Of a stretch of DNA of 64,000 bases, positions 24,066-32,674 are shown in pieces (the first letter of the stretch is position 1; each line of letters opens with the position of its first letter). A program made the position numbers and the translations under genes. The stretch spans positions 1 to 64,000 of the forward strand of contig ONLL01000014.1 in assembly GCA_900318685.1 (NCBI GenBank), given 5' to 3'. A model generated the notes under the pieces. The model saw nothing but the letters and a program-made list of their open reading frames with translations. It was not told the DNA's origin and made no database searches. Origin of the DNA: an uncultured Prevotellaceae bacterium (lineage in GTDB: Bacteria > Bacteroidota > Bacteroidia > Bacteroidales > Bacteroidaceae).

Positions 24066-25355
24066 ATGAGTACAAAGAATTATCGTTTTGAGACTTTACA
24101 GCTCCATGTAGGCCAGGAACAGGCCGACCCCGCAACTGATGCACGTGCAGTGCCCATCTATCAGACCACGAGCTATGTGTTTCGCAACTCACAGCATGCT
24201 GCCGACCGCTTCGGTCTGCGTGATGCCGGCAATATCTACGGTCGTCTGACCAACTCGACTCAGGGCGTGTTTGAAGATCGCGTGGCTGCTCTTGAGGGTG
24301 GTGTAGCCGGTCTGGCTGTTGCCAGTGGTGCTGCCGCCATCACCTATGCCCTGCAGAACATTGTGCAGGCCGGCGACCACATCGTTGCAGCCGACAACCT
24401 CTATGGCGGCTCCTACAACCTGATCACTCACACGCTGGCCACGCAGGGCATCACTAACACCATCGTGAACGTAAATGATCTCGAAGCCCTCGATGCAGCA
24501 GTACAACCCAACACGAAAGTAATATATGCCGAGACCTTCGGCAACCCCAACAGTGACGTGCTCGACCTTGAGGGGGTGGCGGCGGTAGCCCATAAGCACG
24601 GCATCCCCTTCATCGTCGACAACACCTTCGGCACGCCTTATCTCATCCGTCCGTTGGAGCATGGAGCAGACATCGTGGTGCATTCGGCCACAAAGTTCCT
24701 GGGAGGACACGGTACGTCGCTGGGTGGCGTCATCGTGGATGGCGGCAAGTTTGACTGGAAGGCCAATCCTGACAAGTTCCCCACGCTGGCCAAGCCCGAT
24801 CCCTCGTATCACGGCATCGTCTTTGCCGATGCTGTCGGTGCTGCTGCCTACGTCACCCGCATCCGTGCCGTGCTGCTGCGCGATACCGGAGCCACGCTAT
24901 CGCCATTCAATGCCTTCATCCTGCTGCAGGGTGTCGAGACGCTGAGCCTGCGTGTGGAGCGCCATGTGGAGAACGCGCTGAAGGTGGTCGACTTCCTTGC
25001 CAATCATCCCAAGGTGGCCCGCGTGAATCATCCGGCTCTCGAGAATCATCCCGACCACAAGCTCTACCAGAAGTACTTCCCCAATGGCGGCGGCAGCATC
25101 TTCACTTTCGAGATCAAGGGCGGACAGGAGGAGGCCTGGCGCTTCATCGATGCCTTGCAGATCTTCTCGCTGTTGGCTAACGTTGCCGATGTGAAGAGCC
25201 TGGTGATTCATCCCTACACCACCACCCACTCACAGCTCTCGCCCGAGGAGCTGGCCGAGCAGCACATCACGCCGTCGACCATCCGTCTCTCCATCGGCAC
25301 AGAGCACATCGACGATATCATCGACGACCTGTCGCAGGCATTTGACAAAATCTGA
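24066..25355 (+). CDS. metY: O-acetylhomoserine sulfhydrylase (PLP enzyme)
   Basis: The 429-aa Cys/Met-metabolism PLP enzyme condenses O-acetylhomoserine with sulfide to homocysteine. It shows the long MetY form: ETLQLHVGQEQADPATDARAVPIYQTTSYVF at the start, the PLP lysine in SATKFLGGHGTSLGG, and the C-terminal SLVIHPYTTTHSQL and TIRLSIGTEHIDDI. The leader carries an eight-unit heptamer array. Its stop codon overlaps an ATG of the next gene by one base. With cysK at 27.7 kb it forms a sulfur assimilation neighbourhood. Confidence 0.93.
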   Translation: MSTKNYRFETLQLHVGQEQADPATDARAVPIYQTTSYVFRNSQHAADRFGLRDAGNIYGRLTNSTQGVFEDRVAALEGGVAGLAVASGAAAITYALQNIVQAGDHIVAADNLYGGSYNLITHTLATQGITNTIVNVNDLEALDAAVQPNTKVIYAETFGNPNSDVLDLEGVAAVAHKHGIPFIVDNTFGTPYLIRPLEHGADIVVHSATKFLGGHGTSLGGVIVDGGKFDWKANPDKFPTLAKPDPSYHGIVFADAVGAAAYVTRIRAVLLRDTGATLSPFNAFILLQGVETLSLRVERHVENALKVVDFLANHPKVARVNHPALENHPDHKLYQKYFPNGGGSIFTFEIKGGQEEAWRFIDALQIFSLLANVADVKSLVIHPYTTTHSQLSPEELAEQHITPSTIRLSIGTEHIDDIIDDLSQAFDKI

Positions 25356-25369
25356 TGTCGTGTTGCTGC

Positions 25370-26014
25370 ATGAGAGCATTTATCTTGGCAGACAATCAGG
25401 AACTGACTCGCTTTGCCCTGGAGGGTCTGATTCGCTCTAGGGGCGAGAGCAACATCTTCAGAGCCAGCGACAAGGCAGGACTTGTGGAGTTGTTAAAGGA
25501 GCACGAGAATGCTGTCGTGCTCCTTGACTACACAATGTTCGACTTTGCCGATGAGAATCAGCTCCTGATTGTCGCCGAGCGTTTCGCATTGTCGCAGTGG
25601 ATACTCATCAGCGACGAGCTGACCCCTCAGTTCTTGCGTCGTGTGGTCTACTCGTCCCATCAGTTCAGCATCGTTTTCAAGGATGGCCCGTTGAGGGATG
25701 TCCGTGATGCCCTTGATGCTGTCAGCCGTCTCAACCGCCACATCAGCCAGCGGGCGCTGGAAGTGATCATCAACCAGCAGCAGGAAGAAGAGGAACAGCA
25801 CAGCATTTTGACAGAGACGGAGAAGGAGATAGTGAAGGCCATCGCTCAGGGCAAGACTACCAAGGAGATTGCCAATGAGCGATTCTCAAGTGTTCACACC
25901 ATCACTACACATCGCAAGAACATCTTCCGCAAACTTGGTGTCAACACTGCCCACGAAGTCATCAAATATGCCTTGCGGGCTGGGCTGGTGGACTCGTCAG
26001 AGTTTTATATTTAA
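25370..26014 (+). CDS. NarL/LuxR-type response regulator
   Basis: The protein is about 214 aa with an N-terminal receiver-like domain (MRAFILADNQELTRFALEGL, acceptor Asp probably in VVLLDYTMFD, Lys in VFKDGPLR). The C-terminal LuxR HTH is LTETEKEIVKAIAQGKTTKEIANERFSSVHTITTHRKNIFRKLGV. The acidic pair before the acceptor is DN instead of two acids. No histidine kinase is nearby, so it is an orphan here. ATG 25355 overlaps the metY stop and would add five residues; 25370 better fits the receiver start. Confidence 0.85.
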   Translation: MRAFILADNQELTRFALEGLIRSRGESNIFRASDKAGLVELLKEHENAVVLLDYTMFDFADENQLLIVAERFALSQWILISDELTPQFLRRVVYSSHQFSIVFKDGPLRDVRDALDAVSRLNRHISQRALEVIINQQQEEEEQHSILTETEKEIVKAIAQGKTTKEIANERFSSVHTITTHRKNIFRKLGVNTAHEVIKYALRAGLVDSSEFYI

Positions 26015-26020
26015 ATAGTT

Positions 26021-26731
26021 ATGAGCAACAAAATCGTCTTAGTGACAGGTGCCAATAAAGGCATCGGATTCGGAATAGCAAAACACCTCGGACTGAGCGG
26101 TTGGAAAGTAGTAATTGGCGCACGCAATGAGCAGCGTGCAGAGAAGGCCATCAGTGAGCTGGAAGGTGAAGGCATTGATGTCCGAGGATGGGTCAACATC
26201 GAACTGAAAGACCTTGCCAACATCGAAAAAGCCGCCAAGCAGATCAACGAACAATATCCAGAGCTTTCGCTGCTCGTAAACAATGCCGGCATCCCTGGCG
26301 ATATGAGCGTGGACAGTGAGCATACGGAGATCGGCGTCATCCGTGAGACACTGGATGTGAACTTCATCGGCACCTTTGCTCTCGCCAAGGCACTGATACC
26401 CCTGATTGCCAGGAACAGCGGACGTATCGCCAATGTTACCGTACCCTCAGAGATTAGCCCCTACTGGCACCCATTGGCCTACGTCACCAGCAAAGCCGCT
26501 CAGAATGCGATGATGGGCGTGATGGCTATTGAATTTCAGCAGAGCAACACCCCTGTGGAGATATTCTCTGTTCACCCGGGACCCACGACTACCGATTTGA
26601 ACGGCAATATGGCTCTTCCGGGTTTCCACGACATCGAGACCGTTGGCCGGAAGTTTGCTGAATTGATCAATGACGGCCAGAATCACCAGGGTGAGTTCAT
26701 CGAACTCTATCCTATTGTGAAAGAAGACTGA
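26021..26731 (+). CDS. Short-chain dehydrogenase/reductase
   Basis: The 236-aa Rossmann enzyme has TGANKGIGFGIAK (cofactor loop TGxxxGIG), NNAGIPG and the catalytic Tyr-Lys pair as YVTSK in HPLAYVTSKAAQNAMM. The Arg after the first strand (GARNEQRAEK) suggests NADP(H). It resembles carbonyl-reductase-like SDRs of plants and bacteria; the substrate cannot be told. The Ser normally before YxxxK may be the one in VPSEIS. It follows the response regulator by six bases and may be co-transcribed. Confidence 0.88.
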   Translation: MSNKIVLVTGANKGIGFGIAKHLGLSGWKVVIGARNEQRAEKAISELEGEGIDVRGWVNIELKDLANIEKAAKQINEQYPELSLLVNNAGIPGDMSVDSEHTEIGVIRETLDVNFIGTFALAKALIPLIARNSGRIANVTVPSEISPYWHPLAYVTSKAAQNAMMGVMAIEFQQSNTPVEIFSVHPGPTTTDLNGNMALPGFHDIETVGRKFAELINDGQNHQGEFIELYPIVKED

Positions 26732-26739
26732 AGAATAGA

Positions 26740-27549
26740 TCAGGAAGAATGATGCTTGACGGCATCTTGAATGACCAGTCCAGCCAGCATAAATCCGAAG
26801 ATGGCAGTGATGTGAGCCAGGGTGCCGTTGATCTGTGCCTTAGAGGTGCACCATTCGTGATTCAGCAAGTTAGGGTCGCCAGGGCCCGTCTTCGCTTTGG
26901 GACACATACACTGCTCAGTACCACAGGTGGCGTTATGGCCTTTGTTTTCCAGCAGCTCATCCGAAAAGACGCACTGAAACTTGCGCTTAGGATATTGTCC
27001 GTCGCGCTTGAAACGCTTGCGGAGAGCACGGGCCAACGGGTCGCCCTGAACCTTCCAGAACTCAGCGGTTTTGATGCGCGTGGGGTCGAGCTTCAGTGCT
27101 GCACCCATCGATGAGAAGAACTTCGCATCCGTTTGTGTCGCCATCAGAATCAGCAGCGTCTTGTCTTTCAGCGAGTCGATGGCATCGATGATATAGTCGT
27201 AGCTGCCGATATCGAAGCTCTCAGCAGTCTCGGCAGTGAATATCTGTTGCAGGGCGGTGATCTCTGCTGAAGGGTTGATGCTGAGCAGACGCTCCTTCAG
27301 TGCCTCCACCTTCACCTGGCCTATGGTCTTCGAGGTGGCCATCAACTGACGGTTGATGTTGGTGATGCACACACGGTCGCTGTCGACAATGGTGATTCGC
27401 CGGATGCCTGAACGCACCAGACTCTCTGCACACCACGAGCCTACACCGCCCACGCCGAAGATGATCACGCGCTTGGAAGCAATGCTGCTCATTGCTTCAT
27501 CGCCTAACAGGAGTTCTGCTCTGCGGAAGATTGCTTGTTCTAATGCCAT
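26740..27549 (-). CDS. tcdA: tRNA threonylcarbamoyladenosine dehydratase
   Basis: The 269-aa E1-like ThiF/MoeB-fold enzyme (CsdL/TcdA) cyclises t6A37 in tRNA in an ATP-dependent step. It has RRAELLLGDEAMSSIASKRVIIFGVGGVGSWCAESLVRSG with the nucleotide loop, NINRQLMA, the DAIDSLKDKTLLI block and the Cys-containing C-terminal region typical of the subgroup. It is convergent with the SDR gene. The -7 box lies at 27569-27576. Confidence 0.93.
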   Translation of the reverse strand: MALEQAIFRRAELLLGDEAMSSIASKRVIIFGVGGVGSWCAESLVRSGIRRITIVDSDRVCITNINRQLMATSKTIGQVKVEALKERLLSINPSAEITALQQIFTAETAESFDIGSYDYIIDAIDSLKDKTLLILMATQTDAKFFSSMGAALKLDPTRIKTAEFWKVQGDPLARALRKRFKRDGQYPKRKFQCVFSDELLENKGHNATCGTEQCMCPKAKTGPGDPNLLNHEWCTSKAQINGTLAHITAIFGFMLAGLVIQDAVKHHSS

Positions 27550-27568
27550 ATTTACTTCTTGGTGGCTG

Positions 27569-27576
27569 CAAAGTTA
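27569..27576 (-). promoter_or_regulatory. tcdA promoter -7 box
   Basis: TAACTTTG on the minus strand, 19 bases before ATG 27549; no clear upstream TTTG. Confidence 0.65.
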
Positions 27577-27662
27577 CGACTAATTTTTGGAATTTAACGC
27601 CGATTATAAACATTTTTTTAGCAAATACCATCAATATGGTATGTGAATAACCTGCAAAAGGT

Positions 27663-27694
27663 ATTGTGGAAGTGAAAAAAACACCGTACCTTTG
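27663..27694 (+). promoter_or_regulatory. cysK promoter
   Basis: ATTG at 27663-27666, 20-base spacer, TACCTTTG at 27687-27694. Confidence 0.8.
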
Positions 27695-27729
27695 CACCCA
27701 GATTCATAACAATATAAATAGATAAGGAT

Positions 27730-28677
27730 ATGACAAAGATTGCAAAACAGCTGACCGAGCTCATCGGCAACACTCCTCTTCTGGAGCTCAACAAGTATTC
27801 ACAGGCAAAGGGACTTGAGACCCCGGTAATAGCCAAAGTGGAGTTTTTCAATCCTGGCGGCAGCGTGAAAGACCGCATCGCTCTCGCTATGATTGAGGAT
27901 GCTGAGCAGAAAGGCATCCTGAAGCCCGGTGCCACCATTATCGAGCCCACCAGCGGCAATACGGGCGTAGGACTGGCGCTGGTGTCGGCAGTAAAGGGTT
28001 ATCACCTCATCCTCACGATGCCCGAGACGATGAGCATCGAGCGTCGCAACCTGGTGAAGGCCTATGGTGCCGAGGTGCGGCTGACGTCGGGAAAAGACGG
28101 AATGCCTGGTGCTATCCGAGCTGCCGAGGAGCTGCGCGACAGTATTCCCGGCTCAGTGATCCTGCAGCAGTTTGAGAATCCCGCCAACCCTGCCAGGCAC
28201 TATGCCACTACGGGTCCTGAGATCTGGCGTGACACCGACGGCCAGGTGGACATCTTCATCGGTGGCGTAGGTACAGGCGGCACCATCAGCGGCACGGGTA
28301 AGTATCTGAAGGAACAGAAACCCAATGTGAAAGTGATAGCCGTAGAACCCAAGTCAAGCCCCGTGCTGAACGGTGGCCAGAGTGGTCCCCACAAGATTCA
28401 GGGCATCGGCGCCGGCTTTATCCCCAAGACCTACGATGCTGATGTGATCGACGAGGTGTTCGACGTGGAGAACGACGACGCCATCCGCACGGGTCGTGAG
28501 ATTGCCCGGCAGGAAGGTCTGCTCGTGGGTATCTCGGCTGGTGCTGCCCTCTATGCCGCCATTCAGGTGGCCAAGCGCCCGGAGAACAAAGGCAAGAAGA
28601 TTGTCGTACTGCTGCCTGATACTGGCGAGCGTTATCTCAGCACGGTGCTCTATGCCTTCGACGACTATCCTCTTTAA
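27730..28677 (+). CDS. cysK: Cysteine synthase A
   Basis: The 315-aa PLP enzyme makes cysteine from O-acetylserine and sulfide. The PLP lysine is in [12 protein letters not shown], the substrate loop is [13 protein letters not shown], the phosphate-binding glycine loop is [17 protein letters not shown], and [11 protein letters not shown] and [12 protein letters not shown] are typical CysK. A terminator hairpin follows at 28698. Confidence 0.96.
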   Translation: MTKIAKQLTELIGNTPLLELNKYSQAKGLETPVIAKVEFFNPGGSVKDRIALAMIEDAEQKGILKPGATIIEPTSGNTGVGLALVSAVKGYHLILTMPETMSIERRNLVKAYGAEVRLTSGKDGMPGAIRAAEELRDSIPGSVILQQFENPANPARHYATTGPEIWRDTDGQVDIFIGGVGTGGTISGTGKYLKEQKPNVKVIAVEPKSSPVLNGGQSGPHKIQGIGAGFIPKTYDADVIDEVFDVENDDAIRTGREIARQEGLLVGISAGAALYAAIQVAKRPENKGKKIVVLLPDTGERYLSTVLYAFDDYPL

Positions 28678-28697
28678 TCAAGCGGGGAGATACAATT

Positions 28698-28745
28698 CAG
28701 TCCTGACTCGGTCGACAGAGAGACGGAGCCAGGACTGTTTCTTTC
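28698..28745. terminator. Hairpin between cysK and ddl
   Basis: CAGTCCTGACTC pairs with GAGCCAGGACTG, followed by TTTCTTTC on the plus strand. It ends cysK and may also serve the convergent ddl operon. Confidence 0.85.
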
Positions 28746-28758
28746 AGTGAATGCACGT

Positions 28759-29748
28759 TCAGAACTGATTCTCGACGATGTCTGAAAGCACGTCCTTCAT
28801 CTCAAGTCCTGCTGCACGCACCTGCTGAGGGATGAAGCTGGTCACGGTCATTCCTGGCGTGGTGTTGATTTCGAGCATCGAGATGTCGCCCTTCGGCGAG
28901 ATGATATAGTCGATGCGGATGATGCCGTTGCAATGCAGGATATCATAGATGGCCGAGGTGAGCTTCTGTGCCCGCTCAGCCTGTTCCTGTGGGATGCGTG
29001 CAGGAGTGATCTCCTCCACCTGGCCGTTGTATTTGGCGTCGTAGTCGAAGAATTCATTCTTCGTCACCACTTCCGTCACTGGGAACACCACTTCCTTGTC
29101 CTTCGTCTTGTAGCAGCCCACAGTGATCTCCGTGCCCTCGAGGAACGACTCGATCATCACCTCGTCGCTCTCCATCATTGCTACGCGCAGTGCGGGAGCC
29201 AGCTGATCGGGGTTCTTCACCTTGCTCACTCCAAAAGAGCTGCCGTCGTTCGATGGCTTGACGAAGCAGGGCATGCCGATGGTCTTGACGATCTCCTGTT
29301 CGTCGAGCTGATTCTCCTGTCCGCGCCGGACGAGGATGCTCTCGGCTACGCGAACACCGAAGCCCTTCAGATACTGGTTGAGCACGAACTTATTGAAGGT
29401 CATAGCCTCTACCAGCACGCCGCTGGTGCTGTAGGGGATATGGAGCAGGTCGAAGTATCCCTGCAGGATGCCGTTCTCTCCCGGAGTGCCGTGAATGGTG
29501 ATATAGGCGTAGTCGAAGTGCCGCGTGACGTTGCCTTCGCGGAAGGTGAAGTCGTGCATTTTTACGCGTGAGGTGGTGCCGTCGGGCAGGTCAACCTGCC
29601 AGTCGGTGCCTTTCATGTCGACCACGTATACGTTGTACTTCTCTTTGTCGAAGAAGGAGTAGAGTCCTTGGGCGGAGCGGAGCGAGACATCGTGTTCGCT
29701 GGAGTCGCCGCCACAGACGATAGCTATTGTGCGTTTAGCTTGCTTCAT
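28759..29748 (-). CDS. ddl: D-alanine--D-alanine ligase
   Basis: The 329-aa ATP-grasp ligase makes the D-Ala-D-Ala end of the peptidoglycan stem. It has IAIVCGGDSSEHDVSLRSAQ at the N-terminus, HGTPGENGILQGYFDLL, FVKPSNDGSSFGVSKV and the metal-binding MLEINTTPGMT. It is the third gene of a leftward operon PASTA-rluD-ddl and follows rluD by 55 bases. Linking a cell-wall enzyme with a PASTA protein supports a shared envelope role. Confidence 0.96.
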   Translation of the reverse strand: MKQAKRTIAIVCGGDSSEHDVSLRSAQGLYSFFDKEKYNVYVVDMKGTDWQVDLPDGTTSRVKMHDFTFREGNVTRHFDYAYITIHGTPGENGILQGYFDLLHIPYSTSGVLVEAMTFNKFVLNQYLKGFGVRVAESILVRRGQENQLDEQEIVKTIGMPCFVKPSNDGSSFGVSKVKNPDQLAPALRVAMMESDEVMIESFLEGTEITVGCYKTKDKEVVFPVTEVVTKNEFFDYDAKYNGQVEEITPARIPQEQAERAQKLTSAIYDILHCNGIIRIDYIISPKGDISMLEINTTPGMTVTSFIPQQVRAAGLEMKDVLSDIVENQF

Positions 29749-29803
29749 GCTTGTTGTCCTTTTATATTGATTTGTTGAATTGCTTATATTGGTTTGCTGA
29801 ATG

Positions 29804-30886
29804 TCAGCTGGTGGCTTTGAGCCTGTTGCGCCATTTATTGACGAGCGCCTCGAGGTCGTCGGGTAGGGGAGAGGTGAAGTCCATCTGCTCGCCTGTAGTG
29901 GGATGCTTGAATCCTAGCGTCTGTGCGTGCAGCGCCTGTCGCGGGCAGATCTTGAGGCAGTTTTGGATGTAGGCCTTGTAGCTGGCCGTGCGCTCTCCTC
30001 TGAGTATCTCGCAGCCTCCGTAGCGCTCGTCGCCGAAGAGCGGATGACCTATGTGGCGCATGTGAGCACGAATCTGATGCGTGCGTCCCGTCTCCAGCCG
30101 GCATTCCACGAGGGTGGTGTATCCATATCGCTCGAGCACATGATAGTGAGTGACGGCAGGCTTGCCTGTCTCGCTGTCGGGTGGGAACACCTCCATACGG
30201 AGCCTGTCTCTGGGGTCGCGTCCGATGTTGCCCTCGATGCGTCCTTCGTCCTCGACGAAGTTTCCCCATACCAGTGCCACATAGCTGCGGTGGGTATCAT
30301 GATTGAAGAACTGCTTACCCAGACAGGATTTCGCCTCTGGCGTCTTTGCTACGACGAGCAGTCCGCTGGTGTCCTTGTCGATGCGGTGCACCAGTCCCAC
30401 CTGCGGGTCGTTGGGGTCGTAGGAGGGCAGGTTGCGCAGGTGCCAGGCGACGGCGTGCACCAGTGTGCCGTGAAAATTGCCGCATCCCGGATGCACCACG
30501 AGTCCTGCTGGTTTGTAGACCACCATCAGGTCGTCGTCCTCATAGCGCACGTCGAGGGGCATCTCTTCGGGCACGATCGTCGTGTCGAAGTGAGGTCGGT
30601 TGAGTTTCAGGGTGATTACATCGCCCGCGCGTACCTTATAATTACTCTTTACGGGACGGTCGTTGACAAACAGGAATCCGGCTTCGGCAGCCTGCTGTAT
30701 GCGGTTGCGCGAGGAGTGCTGGGTGTGCTCGGTCAGGTATTTGTCGATGCGCAGCGGAACCTGTCCGCGATCCACCTCCAGTCGCAGATGCTCGTAAAGC
30801 TGCTGTTCGCCGCCTTCGGCGGCCTCGTCGTCCAGCAGCTCGTCCAGTCCTTCGTCGATTATCTCCTCGTCGTCAATCATCGTCAT
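29804..30886 (-). CDS. RluA-family pseudouridine synthase (RluD-like)
   Basis: The 360-aa enzyme has an acidic N-terminal extension (about 35 aa), then an S4 RNA-binding domain (RIDKYLTEHTQHSSRNRIQQAAEAGFLFVNDRPVK) and the catalytic domain with the nucleophile Asp in HRIDKDTSGLL. ETGRTHQIRAHMRHIGHPLFGDERYGG is the usual later block. Family members modify 23S rRNA or tRNA uridines; the RluD-like class is likely but the target is inferred. It lies 30 bases after the PASTA gene. Confidence 0.93.
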   Translation of the reverse strand: MTMIDDEEIIDEGLDELLDDEAAEGGEQQLYEHLRLEVDRGQVPLRIDKYLTEHTQHSSRNRIQQAAEAGFLFVNDRPVKSNYKVRAGDVITLKLNRPHFDTTIVPEEMPLDVRYEDDDLMVVYKPAGLVVHPGCGNFHGTLVHAVAWHLRNLPSYDPNDPQVGLVHRIDKDTSGLLVVAKTPEAKSCLGKQFFNHDTHRSYVALVWGNFVEDEGRIEGNIGRDPRDRLRMEVFPPDSETGKPAVTHYHVLERYGYTTLVECRLETGRTHQIRAHMRHIGHPLFGDERYGGCEILRGERTASYKAYIQNCLKICPRQALHAQTLGFKHPTTGEQMDFTSPLPDDLEALVNKWRNRLKATS

Positions 30887-30916
30887 CTAAGGGTTCATTA
30901 CTTGTCGGGCCCTCGT

Positions 30917-31588
30917 CTAGGGCTCGTCGAAGATGTCATTCATGTCTACAGGCTCGAAGTCGTCCTCCTCGCCGATGTCGCCGTTTTCACCTTCGGGTAT
31001 GTCCTCGGTGTCGTCATAGAAGTCATATTCGTCGGTGGCTCCGTTGCCTATGATCAGGGTGATCAGCGACTCGCGTGCCACCATATCGCCAGCATGCAAA
31101 TTGCGACCTTCACACTGCAGGCCGTAGACCCAGTCCTTGTCGCCGTCGATGAGCTTGGGTGATGCTACGCGGAACTCCAGCGCCCGCAGCGTGGCCAGTG
31201 CCTGACGATAGCTGCTGTTGCCGGCCAGGTCGGGAATGCGCACACGGGGGATGGTGAGCGAGTTGATGGTGACGTAGATGGTGCGTCCCTGCTTCACGTT
31301 CATTCCCTTGGCGGGCGACTGCACGACGACGCAGCCGGCGGGCTTGTCCTTGATGTAGGTCGAGTCGTTGGCCATGATGCGCAGCCCCAGCTCTTCAACT
31401 TCGGTGGTGGCGACGCGATAGTCCTTACCGTAGAGGTCGGGCACTTCGATCGACTCGCCGTGATGGGTGTACGACAGCAGCCACCACTTAAGCCCTACGA
31501 GGACGATGATGACGGTGGCCACCATTCCCAGTAGATTGAGCCAGAGGTGCCAGCTTGTAAACTTCTTGAACAGATGCTTCACTTTCAT
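30917..31588 (-). CDS. PASTA-domain membrane protein
   Basis: The 223-aa protein has a short cytoplasmic start, one membrane segment (LWLNLLGMVATVIIVLVGL) and two to three PASTA repeats (SIEVPDLYGKDYRVATTEVEELGLRI, RVRIPDLAGNSSYRQALATLRALEFRV), then an acidic tail. PASTA domains bind peptidoglycan or muropeptides. There is no kinase domain. The open frame reaches 31687, but the promoter TATCTTTG at 31593-31600 sets ATG 31588 as start, leaving a leader of about zero bases. It is the first gene of the operon with rluD and ddl. Confidence 0.9.
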   Translation of the reverse strand: MKVKHLFKKFTSWHLWLNLLGMVATVIIVLVGLKWWLLSYTHHGESIEVPDLYGKDYRVATTEVEELGLRIMANDSTYIKDKPAGCVVVQSPAKGMNVKQGRTIYVTINSLTIPRVRIPDLAGNSSYRQALATLRALEFRVASPKLIDGDKDWVYGLQCEGRNLHAGDMVARESLITLIIGNGATDEYDFYDDTEDIPEGENGDIGEEDDFEPVDMNDIFDEP

Positions 31589-31592
31589 GTTG

Positions 31593-31623
31593 CAAAGATA
31601 CGCTATTTTGTGCGAATAACAAA
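31593..31623 (-). promoter_or_regulatory. PASTA-rluD-ddl promoter
   Basis: Minus strand TTTG at 31620-31623, 19-base spacer, TATCTTTG at 31593-31600, then CAAC and ATG: apparently leaderless. Confidence 0.85.
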
Positions 31624-31737
31624 ACAAAACGGGCACAAAATGGCACAAAGTGTGCATTTTCTTGCAAAAACAAATGGAATAGCACACTCGGTTGAGCGGT
31701 ACTACCCCATTTATTTCATCGTGCCGACTGACGGCTC

Positions 31738-31893
31738 TTACTTGCCGTGACGCTCGTCGGAAACGGTCAACTTCTTGCGGCCCTTAGCGCGGCGTGAAGC
31801 CAGCACGCGGCGTCCGTTCTTTGTGGCCATGCGCTCGCGGAAGCCATGCTTGTTCACGCGGCGGCGATTGTGGGGCTGAAATGTTCTTTTCAT
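31738..31893 (-). CDS. rpmH: 50S ribosomal protein L34
   Basis: A 51-aa frame beginning [20 protein letters not shown], rich in Arg and Lys, matches L34 over its whole length ([20 protein letters not shown]). It is a core protein of the large ribosomal subunit. It stands alone here, divergent from efp, and is not next to rnpA or dnaA as in many other phyla. A minus-strand TAATTTTG box lies at 31963-31970, giving a leader of about 65 bases. Confidence 0.97.
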   Translation of the reverse strand: MKRTFQPHNRRRVNKHGFRERMATKNGRRVLASRRAKGRKKLTVSDERHGK

Positions 31894-31962
31894 CGTTCTA
31901 TTTTCTTTGTTTATTGTTGTTATTCAACGCGAAGAAGTGGGGCAAATCCACATTTCGGGCTG

Positions 31963-31994
31963 CAAAATTACACAAATCTTTTGAATTACGCAAG
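31963..31994 (-). promoter_or_regulatory. rpmH promoter
   Basis: Minus strand CTTG at 31991-31994, 20-base spacer, TAATTTTG at 31963-31970. Confidence 0.65.
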
Positions 31995-32007
31995 TTTAAT
32001 GAGAAAT

Positions 32008-32052
32008 TTTTCACTTTTCACTTTCCACTTTTCACTTTTTTTCGTACCTTTG
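32008..32052 (+). promoter_or_regulatory. efp promoter with heptamer array upstream of the -7 box
   Basis: TACCTTTG is at 32045-32052. The four heptamers TTTTCAC/TTTCCAC at 32008-32035 occupy the place of the upstream box, and no TTTG is seen 19-20 bases away. A change in repeat number would alter the sequence at -33. Confidence 0.7.
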
Positions 32053-32102
32053 CACCCGAAACAAGACAATATAAGGTAAAAAATCAGCAAAGAAACCAAT
32101 TT

Positions 32103-32669
32103 ATGATTAACTCGCAAGACATTAAAAAGGGAACAGCCATCCGCATGGACGGAGGCATTTGGGTTTGCATCGATTTCCAGCATCGCAAGCCGGGTAAGGG
32201 TAACACCATCATGATCATCAAGCTGAAGAACGTCAGCGACGGTCGTGTGTTGGAGCGTCGCTTCAACATCGGTGAGAAGCTGGAAGACGTGATCATCGAG
32301 CGTCGCCCCTATCAGTATCTGTATGAGGACAACAGCGGCCGCATCTTCATGAATCAGGAGACCTTCGAGCAGATTCCCATCGACAACGAGCTCGTGATCG
32401 GTCATGAGTACATGAAGGAGAGCGACATCGTGGAGGTGGTCAGCGATACTACCGATGGCACCATTCTCTATGCCGAGATGCCCGTGAAGACCATTCTGCG
32501 CGTCACCCACAGCGAGCCCGGTATCAAGGGCGACACTGCTACGAACACGCTGAAGCCCGCTACCCTCGAGACTGGCGTTGAGGTGCGTGTGCCTTTGTTC
32601 ATCAACGAGGGCGACCTCATCCAGGTTGACACCCGCGACGGCTCCTATCTGGCCCGCGCTAAGGAATAA
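32103..32669 (+). CDS. efp: Elongation factor P
   Basis: The 188-aa three-domain beta-barrel protein relieves ribosome stalling at proline runs. It has the KOW-like N-terminal domain with the tip loop HRKPGKGNT (Lys about residue 32 at the position modified in many species), the EF-P signature region near the C-terminus (KGDTATNTLKPATLETGVEVRVPLFINEGD) and the end VDTRDGSYLARAKE. The long open frame from 31794 is not real coding; ATG 32103 (MINSQDIKKG) is standard. The GT2 gene follows after five bases. Confidence 0.97.
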   Translation: MINSQDIKKGTAIRMDGGIWVCIDFQHRKPGKGNTIMIIKLKNVSDGRVLERRFNIGEKLEDVIIERRPYQYLYEDNSGRIFMNQETFEQIPIDNELVIGHEYMKESDIVEVVSDTTDGTILYAEMPVKTILRVTHSEPGIKGDTATNTLKPATLETGVEVRVPLFINEGDLIQVDTRDGSYLARAKE

Positions 32670-32674
32670 TTTCT

